Shown: positions 40,132-48,180 of the stretch, piece by piece
Position numbering within the stretch: position 1 is the first letter of the stretch
How the letters are laid out: every line of letters begins with the position of its first letter
Origin: Bacteroidota bacterium
GTDB lineage: Bacteria > Bacteroidota > Bacteroidia > Flavobacteriales_F > PHOS-HE28
Reading direction: 5' to 3'
Length of the DNA stretch: 51,783 nucleotides
NCBI GenBank assembly: GCA_018267055.1
Contig: JAFDZF010000010.1
Location: 1 to 51,783 of the forward strand
The notes under the pieces: generated by a model
The model's database searches: none
Seen by the model: the letters and a program-made list of their open reading frames with translations, nothing else
Told to the model about the DNA's origin: nothing
Translations under genes and position numbers: made by a program

Positions 40132-41385
40132 ATGACCCGCAGCTTCGTGCTTTTCCTGGCCTTCGTGGCCGTGCTCGTCGCCATCGACCTCTACGCGTTC
40201 AAGGGCATCAGCACGGCGCTGGCCGGGCGTTCCCTGACCCTGCGGCGTTGGGTGCGCATCATCTACTGGACCATCAGCATCGGCATGGTCGGCATGCTGT
40301 GCTTCGGCGCGTTGCGGATGCAGGAACTGCGTTCGTCGCACAACCACGCGTTCCTGTTCACCTTCATCGGGCTGTTCATCCTCTTCCTGCTGCCCAAGGT
40401 GGTCATCGTGGTGTTCCACGGGCTGGAGGACCTGATCCAGCTGGGGCGCTGGGTATGGGGCAAGCTGGCGCCCGGCGCGCCGGAGCCGACGAGCGGGGAG
40501 ACGATGGGCCGTATCCGCTTCCTGTCGCAGCTGGGCCTGGCGCTGGCGGTCGTTCCTTTCGGCAGCGTGCTGTACGGGCTGACCAAGGGCCGCCGCAACT
40601 TCCACGTGACGCATGTGCCTGTGACCGCCAAGGGCCTGCCCAAGGCCTTCGATGGCCTGCGCATCGTGCAGATCAGCGACATGCACCTGGGCAGCTACCA
40701 CGTGGGCAGCGACATCGTGCAGTACGGCATCGACCTGATCAATGCGCAGGACCCGGACCTGATCCTCTTCACCGGCGACCTGGTGAACGACTTCGCCGAG
40801 GAGGCGGAGCCCTGGCTGGACCAGCTGAAGGGCCTGAAGGCCCGGATGGGCAAGTATTCCATCCTGGGCAACCACGACTACTCGGACTACGCCCAGTGGC
40901 CCAGCCGCGAGGAGAAGGCGAGGAACCTGGATCGCCTCAAGGGGCACCACGCCACCATGGGCTTCCGGCTGCTGCTGGACGAGCACCTGAGGATCGAGAA
41001 GGACGGTGCGCACTTCGCGCTGATCGGCGTGCAGAACTGGGGCACGCGCTTCCAGCAGTACGGCGACCTGGCCAAGGCCCGCCAGGGCACGGAGGAGGCC
41101 CCGTACCGCATCCTGATGAGCCACGACCCTTCGCACTGGGACGCCCAGGTGCGCGCCACCGGCATCGAGCTCACCTTGAGCGGCCATACCCACGGGGCGC
41201 AGTTCGGCGTCACCATCGCGGGGCACACCTACAGCCCGGCGCAGTGGGCCTACAAGCAGTGGGCGGGCCTGTACGCGGAGGGTGGCCAGCACCTGTACGT
41301 GAACCGGGGCTTCGGCTTCATCGGCTTCCCCGGCCGGGTGGGCATGCCGCCGGAGATCACCGTGCTGGAGCTGCACAGCGCCTGA
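40132..41385 (+). CDS. Membrane-anchored metallophosphoesterase
   Basis: 417 residues. N-terminal helices at ~3-22, 40-60, 78-100 and one at ~130-150 precede a calcineurin-type domain with all motifs in order: 'ISDMHLG', 'FTGDLVND', 'LGNHDYSDY', 'MSHDPSHWD' and 'SGHTHGAQFG'. The two metal ions hydrolyse phosphoester or phosphoanhydride bonds; the YkuE/YaeI-like layout (membrane helices plus domain) suggests a membrane-lipid or lipid-pyrophosphate substrate. Start ATG at 40132, next to a promoter-like box, so the mRNA may be nearly leaderless. Confidence 0.88.
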   Translation: MTRSFVLFLAFVAVLVAIDLYAFKGISTALAGRSLTLRRWVRIIYWTISIGMVGMLCFGALRMQELRSSHNHAFLFTFIGLFILFLLPKVVIVVFHGLEDLIQLGRWVWGKLAPGAPEPTSGETMGRIRFLSQLGLALAVVPFGSVLYGLTKGRRNFHVTHVPVTAKGLPKAFDGLRIVQISDMHLGSYHVGSDIVQYGIDLINAQDPDLILFTGDLVNDFAEEAEPWLDQLKGLKARMGKYSILGNHDYSDYAQWPSREEKARNLDRLKGHHATMGFRLLLDEHLRIEKDGAHFALIGVQNWGTRFQQYGDLAKARQGTEEAPYRILMSHDPSHWDAQVRATGIELTLSGHTHGAQFGVTIAGHTYSPAQWAYKQWAGLYAEGGQHLYVNRGFGFIGFPGRVGMPPEITVLELHSA

Positions 41386-41446
41386 GCGCGGGGGCTTCAC
41401 ACGCCGGACATATCCGCTTTACACCGGTGCCGGAGCTTTGCGCCGC

Positions 41447-42262
41447 ATGAAGCGCAGGATCGACCTTCTCGTTGTATCCGATCTTCATCTGGGCACCTAC
41501 GGGTGCCGCGCCAAGGAGCTGAACGCCTATCTCCGGTCCATCCGGCCGCGCCAGGTGGTGCTCAACGGCGACATCATCGACATCTGGCAGTTCCGCAAGA
41601 GCTACTTCCCGCCCGAGCACATGAAGGTGGTGAAGCGCCTGCTGAAGTGGAGCGCCCGCATCCCGGTCTACTACGTCACCGGCAACCACGACGAGGCGCT
41701 GCGCCGCTACAGCCCCATGCGGGTGGGCCACCTCCGCCTGGTGGACAAGCTGGTGCTCGACCTCGATGGCATACCGCACTGGTTCATCCACGGCGACATC
41801 TTCGACGCCACGATGAAGAACGCCAAGTGGCTGGCCAAGCTGGGCGGCTTCGGCTACGACCTGCTGATCCGCATCAACCACCTCGTCAATGCCGTGCTGC
41901 TCTTCTTCGGGCGACCGCGGATGAGCTTCAGCAAGAAGGTGAAGGACAGCGTGAAGGGCGCCGTCAAGTTCATCAGCGACTTCGAGACCACCATGGCCGA
42001 CATCGCCCTGCACGAGGGTCACGCCGCGGTGGTGTGCGGCCACATCCACAAGCCGCGCATGGGCACCATCGCCACGGCCAGGGGAACGGTGCAGTACCTC
42101 AACAGCGGCGACTGGATCGAGAACATGAGCGCCCTGGAGTACCACGAGGGCAAGTGGAGCCTCTACGTGCATCCCGAGCCTGCCATCAAGCCGCAGGCCG
42201 CCCGGCAAAGCGCTAAGCCCGTGGCCGCGCGTCCTGAGCTCGATCCCGTGGCCCGCGGTTAG
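41447..42262 (+). CDS. UDP-2,3-diacylglucosamine diphosphatase-like phosphoesterase (LpxH family)
   Basis: 271 residues with the LpxH-type calcineurin fold: 'VVSDLHLGTYG', 'LNGDIIDIWQF', 'VTGNHDEALRRY', 'IHGDIFD' and 'VCGHIHKPRMG'. The 'DIWQF' after the second motif and the long helical cap (~115-180) place it with LpxH and its relatives, which cleave UDP-diacylglucosamine in lipid A synthesis. Assignment to lpxH proper is not certain. The ATG at 41447 has GAGCTTTG 6 nt upstream; a TTG at 41438 was rejected. A short CCGCGG inverted repeat (42253-42272) follows at the convergent end. Confidence 0.82.
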   Translation: MKRRIDLLVVSDLHLGTYGCRAKELNAYLRSIRPRQVVLNGDIIDIWQFRKSYFPPEHMKVVKRLLKWSARIPVYYVTGNHDEALRRYSPMRVGHLRLVDKLVLDLDGIPHWFIHGDIFDATMKNAKWLAKLGGFGYDLLIRINHLVNAVLLFFGRPRMSFSKKVKDSVKGAVKFISDFETTMADIALHEGHAAVVCGHIHKPRMGTIATARGTVQYLNSGDWIENMSALEYHEGKWSLYVHPEPAIKPQAARQSAKPVAARPELDPVARG

Positions 42263-42279
42263 AAGCCCGCGGCCGGTGT

Positions 42280-44025
42280 TCAGGCCATCCCTTTCCGCAG
42301 GTCCTCCACGGTCTTCTCGGGCAGCTTCGTCAGGTCCAGCAGCATCAGGCCGTCCAACGCGTCGTTGAAGCGCGGGTCGCTGTTGAAGCCGATGATCCGG
42401 GCGTTCAGCATGAGGTAGCGCTTCAGCAGCACGGGCACGGCCGAGCCGTTCACTTCGATGTCGGCGATCAGCTGGTCGAGCTTCTTCATGTCCTCGCCGG
42501 AGGCATCGAGCAATACATCGCCGTCGGCCTTCTCCAGGGCGATGTGGAACCGGTTGCGCGGGCGCACGTGCCGGGCCAGGGCATCGTCGTAGTGGTGCTT
42601 GCGCACGAACTCCATGATGAGGCTGCGCGAGAAGCGGCTGTAGTGCCCGCTGATGCTCACCGGCCCGATGAGGTACTTGTGGTCGGGGTTGGAGGTGATG
42701 TGCAGCAGCAGCCCGCGCCAGAGCATGAAGAGCGGCAGGCGGTGCTTCTGGTAGTCGGGGGCCACGAAGGAGCGGCCCAGCTCGAAGCTGTTGCCCAGGA
42801 TGCGGTGCATGGGCCGGCCCATGCGGAAGAGCGTGTTGGTGTAGAAGCCGCGCTTGCCATAGCGGCCCATGATCACCTTGCCGTCGCCGATGCGGTAGGC
42901 GCCCACGAGGCGGTGCTTCGACCGGTCCCACAGGAAGAGGTGGTCGTAGTAGTGGTCGAACTCGTCCAGGTCGATCCGCTTGTTGGTGCCTTCGCCCACG
43001 GCGCGGAAGGTCTCCTCGCGCAGGCGCCCGATCTCGCGGAGGAGGTGGGGGATGCGGTCGCTGGGGGCCAGGTACAGGTCGAACTCGGCCTGGCTGCTGA
43101 GCTTGCGGTCGGCCAGCGCGGCGATCTCCCGCTCCAGGTCCGGTACCGGGATGGCCTCCACGATGGGCTTGGGGCGGCGCGGGAAGAAGAGGGGGCGGAA
43201 CTGCTCGCGCTTGACGTGGGCGCCGCTGCCCAGGGCGTAGGTCTTGGCCCGCAGGTAGCGCGCCAGCTGCTCGGCGGAGGGCAGGGCCGCCAGGTCCTTG
43301 GGGCCGATGGGCTTGCCGATGCGGAGGCGCACCGAGCGGCCGCGCATGCGCAGCATCTCGTGCGGCAGCTGCAGCGTGCGCAGGTTGGGATGGATCATCC
43401 CCAGCATCTGGAACACCAAACTGTTGGCCCCGTCGAACCAGAGGGGCACCACGGGTACCTCGGCGCTGCGGATCAGCTTGATCACCGGGGCTTTCCAGCG
43501 GGGGTCGGCCACGGCGTCCAGGTCGTTGCGGTAACTGCTCACCTCCCCGGCGGGGAACACGCCCAGGGCGCCCCCCTGGGCCAGGTGCTCCATGGCCTGC
43601 CGCATGCCCTGGAAGCTGCTCCGGGCGCTCAGTTGCTCGAAGGGGTTCACGCCGATGAAGCGGTCCCTCAGGGGCTCCAGCTGCTGCAGCATGAAATTGG
43701 CCATCACCCGCAGGTCCGGCCGCACCTGCTGGAGCACGTGCATCATCGCCAGCCCGTCGATGGCGCCGTAAGGGTGGTTGGCCACGATGGCCACCCCGCC
43801 TTCCCGCGGCACCAGGGCCAGGTCCTCCGCGTCCACTTCCAGCTTCAGGTCCAGGTGGGCGAAGAGCGCGGTGATGAAATCCTCCCCCTCCCGCTGCTCG
43901 ATCTCGTTGTAGAAGCGCTCTAAACGGTTCAGGCCGCTGACCTCCGCCAGCAGCGCGATCCGTGGGTCCCCCGGGCGCATGTGGCTGGCCTTGGCCAGCT
44001 CGGCGGGGTGCATCAATTTCTTCAT
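42280..44025 (-). CDS. olsF: OlsF-like bifunctional acyltransferase (LPLAT + N-acyltransferase fusion)
   Basis: 581 residues from the ATG at 44025. Residues ~60-280 are a lysophospholipid-type acyltransferase with the H84-x5-D90 motif ('NHPYGAIDG') and 'GVFPAGEVSS'. Residues ~330-570 are an OlsB-like N-acyltransferase ('FDLYLAPSDRIPHLLREIGRLREETFR', 'YRIGDGKVIMGRYGKRGFY', 'LPLFMLWRGLL'). Order and length match OlsF of Flavobacterium and Serratia, which makes ornithine lipids by N- and then O-acylation; glycine or serine lipids are possible alternatives. It is intact. An exact TACATTTG box precedes it. The in-frame start at 44196 was rejected because it lies upstream of that box. Confidence 0.88.
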   Translation of the reverse strand: MKKLMHPAELAKASHMRPGDPRIALLAEVSGLNRLERFYNEIEQREGEDFITALFAHLDLKLEVDAEDLALVPREGGVAIVANHPYGAIDGLAMMHVLQQVRPDLRVMANFMLQQLEPLRDRFIGVNPFEQLSARSSFQGMRQAMEHLAQGGALGVFPAGEVSSYRNDLDAVADPRWKAPVIKLIRSAEVPVVPLWFDGANSLVFQMLGMIHPNLRTLQLPHEMLRMRGRSVRLRIGKPIGPKDLAALPSAEQLARYLRAKTYALGSGAHVKREQFRPLFFPRRPKPIVEAIPVPDLEREIAALADRKLSSQAEFDLYLAPSDRIPHLLREIGRLREETFRAVGEGTNKRIDLDEFDHYYDHLFLWDRSKHRLVGAYRIGDGKVIMGRYGKRGFYTNTLFRMGRPMHRILGNSFELGRSFVAPDYQKHRLPLFMLWRGLLLHITSNPDHKYLIGPVSISGHYSRFSRSLIMEFVRKHHYDDALARHVRPRNRFHIALEKADGDVLLDASGEDMKKLDQLIADIEVNGSAVPVLLKRYLMLNARIIGFNSDPRFNDALDGLMLLDLTKLPEKTVEDLRKGMA

Positions 44026-44040
44026 TACCGGCACGAGAGC

Positions 44041-44048
44041 CAAATGTA
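44041..44048 (-). promoter_or_regulatory. -7 box TACATTTG for olsF
   Basis: An exact TAnnTTTG box on the minus strand, 15 nt before the ATG at 44025; the leader would be about 10 nt. It rules out the longer reading from 44196. Confidence 0.5.
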
Positions 44049-44109
44049 GCCTGTGCCTTTCGGAGCCAGGTGAAGCCCATGCGACCCGCAGGTTATCCGG
44101 GGCGTGGCC

Positions 44110-44141
44110 TTGTCCGCTTCCCCGGAACCACCTTAATTTCC
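44110..44141 (+). promoter_or_regulatory. Weak promoter for the GloVer-repeat gene
   Basis: TTG (44110-44112), 21-nt spacer, then TAATTTCC (44134-44141), one mismatch from TAnnTTCG. Predicted leader about 30 nt to the ATG at 44179. Confidence 0.35.
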
Positions 44142-44178
44142 GGGATCCTTTGATCCGACCAAGCCCAACCCCCGTTCG

Positions 44179-47172
44179 ATGATGCGCCTCCTCCAACGCA
44201 CCGCGTTCCTCCTGCTATTGCCCGCCCTGCCCCTGGCCGCTCTCAGCCAGGCCACCTATTGGGGCATGACCTCCGCCGGGGGCACTGCCGACATCGGCAC
44301 CATCTACACCATCACCGAAGGGAACGTCTTCACCAAGAAGTACGACTTCCCCCGCTTCCCGGGTTCGACGCCGGTGGGCGAACTGCTGAAGGCCTCCAAT
44401 GGCTTGTATTATGGAGTGACTTCCACGGGCGGTGCCAACGGCGTGGGTACCCTGTTCTCCTACAACCCGACGACGCAGGTGCACACGGTGCTCATCAATT
44501 TCACCACGGCCACGAGCGGGGTGGGAGCCAATCCGGTCGGTGGCGTGGTGCAGGCGGCCAACGGTACCCTCTATGGCCTCTGCGCCACGGGCGGAACGGT
44601 GAACATGGGTACGCTTTATGAGTACAACATCAGCACGAGCACGGCCACCCGTCGCGTGAACTTCATCGGCACGAACGGAAAGACCCCGAGCGGCCGCTTG
44701 GCGGCCAATGCCGCAGGCACCATCCTGTACGGAATGACGCAGGAAAGCACGACCGCCAATACCGGCGGCCTGTTGTTCCAGTTCACCACATCGAGCAATG
44801 CCTTCCTGGCGCAATTCACGTTCCAGGGCGTGGCGGGCAATACCACGGGCCGTATCCCGAACGGCGGGCTTGTGCGGGCCACCAACGGGAAGTTCTACGG
44901 CGTGGCCCAGGGTGGCGGCGCCAACAACCTGGGGGTCGTGTTCGAATACACGACGCCCTCGACATGCACGGTCCTGCAGAACTTGGGCGGCAGCAATGGT
45001 TCCAGGCCGGTGGCCGGGCTCGTGGAGGGGGCCAGCAATGTGCTCTATGGTGTCACCACCCTCGACGGAGCCAACGGTGTGGGCACCCTTTTCAAGGTCG
45101 ACGTGACCGGTGCCGCCGCTTTCTCCAAGCTGTACGACTTCACATTGGCCGGCGGGCGGAACGCACAAGGCAGACTGATGAAAGCAGCGAACGGCCTGCT
45201 CTATGGGACCACCCGGGATGGCGGTACCGCCGGGGGCGGTGTGCTTTATTCGTTCAATACCTCCACCAATGCCTATGCGCAGGTGGGTGATCTGGGCGCT
45301 GCGGGTTTCGACGACATGCTCGGCGGGCTCATGGAGGATCCGGCCGGCACGTTCTATGGCCTTGTGAGCGCGGGCGGCACGGGAAGCGGTGGAGCTCTGT
45401 TCCGCTTCGTGGCGGCCACAGGCGTGTTCACGGAGCTCTTCCCTTTCAACTTCTCCAATGGGGCCAGCCCCCGGGGGCGCTTGTTGAAGGCGTCCAATGG
45501 CCTGTTCTATGGGCTTTGCAACAGCGGTGGCACCAATTCGCTGGGCACGCTTTTTTCCTTCGATCCGGCCACCTCGACCTTCGTTCGCCGTTATGACTTC
45601 GGTGGGGCGGCAGGTTCCGCCCCCCTGGGCACGCTCACCGAGATCGCCGGCAAGCTCTATGGCTTGTGCAATGCAGGCGGTGCCAATGGCGGGGGCACGC
45701 TCTTCGAATACACCATCGCCACCAATACGATGGTGAAGAAGCAGGACCTGACCGTAGCGACCGGGACCCTCCCCGAGAACAGCCTTTTCAAGGCGTCCAA
45801 CGGCCGCTTGTACGGCTCCACCTCCGCCGATGGCGCGAACGGCTTGGGCACCTTGTTCCAGTATGTGCCCGGTACGAACACATTGACCGTCCTGCGCGAC
45901 CTTTCCACGGCTGACGGTTCCAAGCCGCTCGCGGACGTGATTCAAGCCTCCAACGGCCTGTTGTACGGCACGCTCAGTGAGAACGGCCAGTTCGGGCACG
46001 GCTCGCTGTATTCCCTGGACCCGGCGACCAATGCGTTCACGCGGCTCTACAGCTTCGACGGCCTGCAGGGCGGCACGCCTGCCGGGGACCTCGTGCAGGT
46101 CACCAATGGCAAGCTCTACGGGATGTGCAGTGAGGATGGCCAGTTCTTCAACGGCTGCATCTACAGCTGGAACATCACTGGCGCGACCTATACCGAGGAG
46201 TATGACATGCAGGGCACCCCGCCGCAGGGCACCCTCTCGGAATCGAACCTGATCCTGGGTACCGATGGCCTGCTCTATGGCACTTGTACGCAGGGCGGTA
46301 CGAACAACCTGGGGGTGGTCTTCCGGTTCAACATGACCTCGCTCGTGTTCACCACGCTGCAGACCTTCGCCGGGGCCTCCAATGGCAGCCTCCCCTTCGA
46401 CGGCCTGGCGCGTGAGACCACGCCGCCCGCGGCCAACGTGGTGCTGGCCGCCCGCGTATTCCTGGAAGGCCCGTACAACACCGGCACCGGCCTGATGGGC
46501 GACGCCTTGCGCACCCTGGCGGGCTTCCCGCTCACCGAGCCCAATACCGCGGCCGGCTTCACCCAGGTGGGGGGCGGTGGCGAGACCATCACGGCCAGCG
46601 TGCTCACTACCACCGGCAACAACGCCATCGTGGACTGGGTGCTGGTGGAGCTGCGCGACAAGACGAACAACACGTCCGTCCTCCGCACGCGATCGGCCCT
46701 GGTGCAGCGGGACGGCGACATCGTGGACCTGGACGGCACCAGCCCGCTCACCATCGCCATGCCGCCGGACAACTACTTCATCGCGGTGCGGCACCGCAAC
46801 CACTTCGGGGTGATGACCCTGGCGAGCGTCGCCCTCAGCGGAAGTGCCGCCACGGTGGACTTCACCAACGGCAGCGTCGCCACCTTCGGCACCAATGCCC
46901 AGAAGGTCAGCGGCGCCGTGCGCCTGAACTGGGCCGGCAACGTGCTCCTCGACAACGTGCTGAAGTACACCGGTGCCAACAACGACCGCGACCCCATCCT
47001 GGTGCGCGTGGGCGGCTCGCTGCCGACGGCCACCACCGCCGGTTACTGGAAGGAGGACGTGAACCTGGACGGCGTGGTGAAGTACACCGGCGCCAACAAC
47101 GACCGCGACCCCATCCTGGTGAACATCGGCGGTTCCATCCCCACCGCCACCCGCGCCCAACAGCTGCCTTGA
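44179..47172 (+). CDS. Secreted GloVer-type tandem-repeat protein
   Basis: 997 residues. Signal peptide 1-23 (LAALSQ). From ~26 to 750 there are about 14 repeats of ~50 residues of the Gloeo/Verruco (GloVer) type: 'LLKASNGLYYGVTSTGGANGVGTLFSYNP' and variants, each joining a [ST]-NG-x-[LF]-YG strand to a G-x-G-[TV]-L-[FY] strand, predicting a beta-propeller or extended solenoid. Residues ~755-997 form a separate C-terminal module shared by large secreted Bacteroidota proteins, ending in two near-identical dockerin-like motifs. No typical T9SS tail is visible. An ATG at 44182 is equally possible as start. Confidence 0.8.
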   Translation: MMRLLQRTAFLLLLPALPLAALSQATYWGMTSAGGTADIGTIYTITEGNVFTKKYDFPRFPGSTPVGELLKASNGLYYGVTSTGGANGVGTLFSYNPTTQVHTVLINFTTATSGVGANPVGGVVQAANGTLYGLCATGGTVNMGTLYEYNISTSTATRRVNFIGTNGKTPSGRLAANAAGTILYGMTQESTTANTGGLLFQFTTSSNAFLAQFTFQGVAGNTTGRIPNGGLVRATNGKFYGVAQGGGANNLGVVFEYTTPSTCTVLQNLGGSNGSRPVAGLVEGASNVLYGVTTLDGANGVGTLFKVDVTGAAAFSKLYDFTLAGGRNAQGRLMKAANGLLYGTTRDGGTAGGGVLYSFNTSTNAYAQVGDLGAAGFDDMLGGLMEDPAGTFYGLVSAGGTGSGGALFRFVAATGVFTELFPFNFSNGASPRGRLLKASNGLFYGLCNSGGTNSLGTLFSFDPATSTFVRRYDFGGAAGSAPLGTLTEIAGKLYGLCNAGGANGGGTLFEYTIATNTMVKKQDLTVATGTLPENSLFKASNGRLYGSTSADGANGLGTLFQYVPGTNTLTVLRDLSTADGSKPLADVIQASNGLLYGTLSENGQFGHGSLYSLDPATNAFTRLYSFDGLQGGTPAGDLVQVTNGKLYGMCSEDGQFFNGCIYSWNITGATYTEEYDMQGTPPQGTLSESNLILGTDGLLYGTCTQGGTNNLGVVFRFNMTSLVFTTLQTFAGASNGSLPFDGLARETTPPAANVVLAARVFLEGPYNTGTGLMGDALRTLAGFPLTEPNTAAGFTQVGGGGETITASVLTTTGNNAIVDWVLVELRDKTNNTSVLRTRSALVQRDGDIVDLDGTSPLTIAMPPDNYFIAVRHRNHFGVMTLASVALSGSAATVDFTNGSVATFGTNAQKVSGAVRLNWAGNVLLDNVLKYTGANNDRDPILVRVGGSLPTATTAGYWKEDVNLDGVVKYTGANNDRDPILVNIGGSIPTATRAQQLP
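46951..47125 (+). repeat. Duplicated dockerin-like motif at the C-terminus of the GloVer protein
   Basis: Two copies of a ~30-residue unit. Both contain the identical 13-residue core KYTGANNDRDPIL followed by V-x-[VI]-GGS-[LI]-PTAT. The second is preceded by 'DVNLDGVV', a dockerin/EF-hand-like calcium loop; the first by the divergent 'NVLLDNVL'. The DNA copies differ at only a few third-codon positions across the core, so the duplication is young or kept homogeneous. Confidence 0.7.
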
Positions 47173-47195
47173 CGGTCCCTTCGGGGGACGTGTGT

Positions 47196-47225
47196 GCGGA
47201 AGCCTTCCTTCGGGAAGGCTTCCGC
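47196..47225 (+). terminator. Terminator hairpin with UUCG tetraloop
   Basis: A perfect 13-bp stem GCGGAAGCCTTCC / GGAAGGCTTCCGC closed by the very stable TTCG loop. It lies between the converging GloVer and transglutaminase genes. Confidence 0.75.
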
Positions 47226-47236
47226 GTTGAAGGGCA

Positions 47237-48163
47237 TTACACCGGCAGGATGCCCAGGATCTCCTCGGCCATCACCTCGCCGCCGGGGTAGTGGCGGGTA
47301 TAGTCCAGGTTGATCCAGCGGTCGCCCTTCGCGTCGGTGTGGTAGAACAGTGCGGCGTGCTTGGCCACGTCGGGGAAGAGCTCCTGGCGGATGAGGAAGG
47401 CCGCGCGCTCCATCGCTTTGGCGTTGCCCACCTTCATTTCGGGATAGATGTGGCCCGTGGTGCGCACCAGCCGCACCTCGCCGCCGATGGCCTTGATGCA
47501 GGCGGCCATCAGGATGGCGTGGTCGTCGCAGTCGCCTGCCAGCAGCTCCACGCTCTCGCTCGCCTTGGCGAAGTACTCGTCGTCCACCGGGTCGCTCACG
47601 TAGATCCAGGCGGAGTTGATGACCTTGAAGATGGAGAAGGACTGCACGAGGGTGAACTCGTCATCGTCGATGGGGGCGTCGGTGAACCAGGTGGTGGCGG
47701 AGCGCACGGCGAAGGAGCGCACGACGGGGTCCTGGTAATCGATGGCCGCGCGCACGTCCTCCGCCCGGGAGAAGGGCTTGAGCTCGCTCACCCGGGGCAG
47801 GGCCTTGGTGCTCTCGCGGAGCGAATGCATGAGCACGGCATAGTCCGCATAAAGGTCACGGAAGCCATAGCTGCCCCAGAAGCTGGTGACGGTGATGGTG
47901 GCCAGCCCCACCACCACGAGCGCGTACACCACCACCTGGAAGCGCCGCAGGATGAGGATCACCACCACGAGCATGGCGAGGAACACCAGCAGGTGGTCGA
48001 TGCGCAGGCCGCCGGCGAAGGGCAGCTTCCAGCCGGGCAGGTAGGGTTGCACCAGCATGAACACCGGCAGGGTGGCCAGCAGCGAGATCAGGTAGATGAG
48101 GACCCCATGCAGGAACCCCGCTCCTGAAGAGCGGTCGATGTCGTCCTGCCGTGGGTGTGCCAT
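47237..48163 (-). CDS. Membrane-anchored transglutaminase-like protein
   Basis: 308 residues from the ATG at 48163. Three hydrophobic helices (~20-40, 52-72, 76-98) lead to a transglutaminase-like cysteine-protease fold: Cys in 'LLAGDCDDHAILMAAC', His in 'TTGHIYPEM' and Asp in 'WINLDYT'. Family members act as peptidases or cross-linkers; the active site faces the periplasm if the helices orient as predicted. It starts 17 nt after the M49-like peptidase stop and is in its operon. A much longer in-frame reading to 49192 runs antisense-like through the upstream gene and was rejected. Confidence 0.82.
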   Translation of the reverse strand: MAHPRQDDIDRSSGAGFLHGVLIYLISLLATLPVFMLVQPYLPGWKLPFAGGLRIDHLLVFLAMLVVVILILRRFQVVVYALVVVGLATITVTSFWGSYGFRDLYADYAVLMHSLRESTKALPRVSELKPFSRAEDVRAAIDYQDPVVRSFAVRSATTWFTDAPIDDDEFTLVQSFSIFKVINSAWIYVSDPVDDEYFAKASESVELLAGDCDDHAILMAACIKAIGGEVRLVRTTGHIYPEMKVGNAKAMERAAFLIRQELFPDVAKHAALFYHTDAKGDRWINLDYTRHYPGGEVMAEEILGILPV

Positions 48164-48180
48164 CCGAACGGGTCCCGCGA

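Noticed and set aside
44215-47160. A 981-residue open frame on the minus strand
   Set aside because: Antisense to the GloVer-repeat gene, which has a signal peptide and clear repeats; the antisense reading has no recognisable fold.
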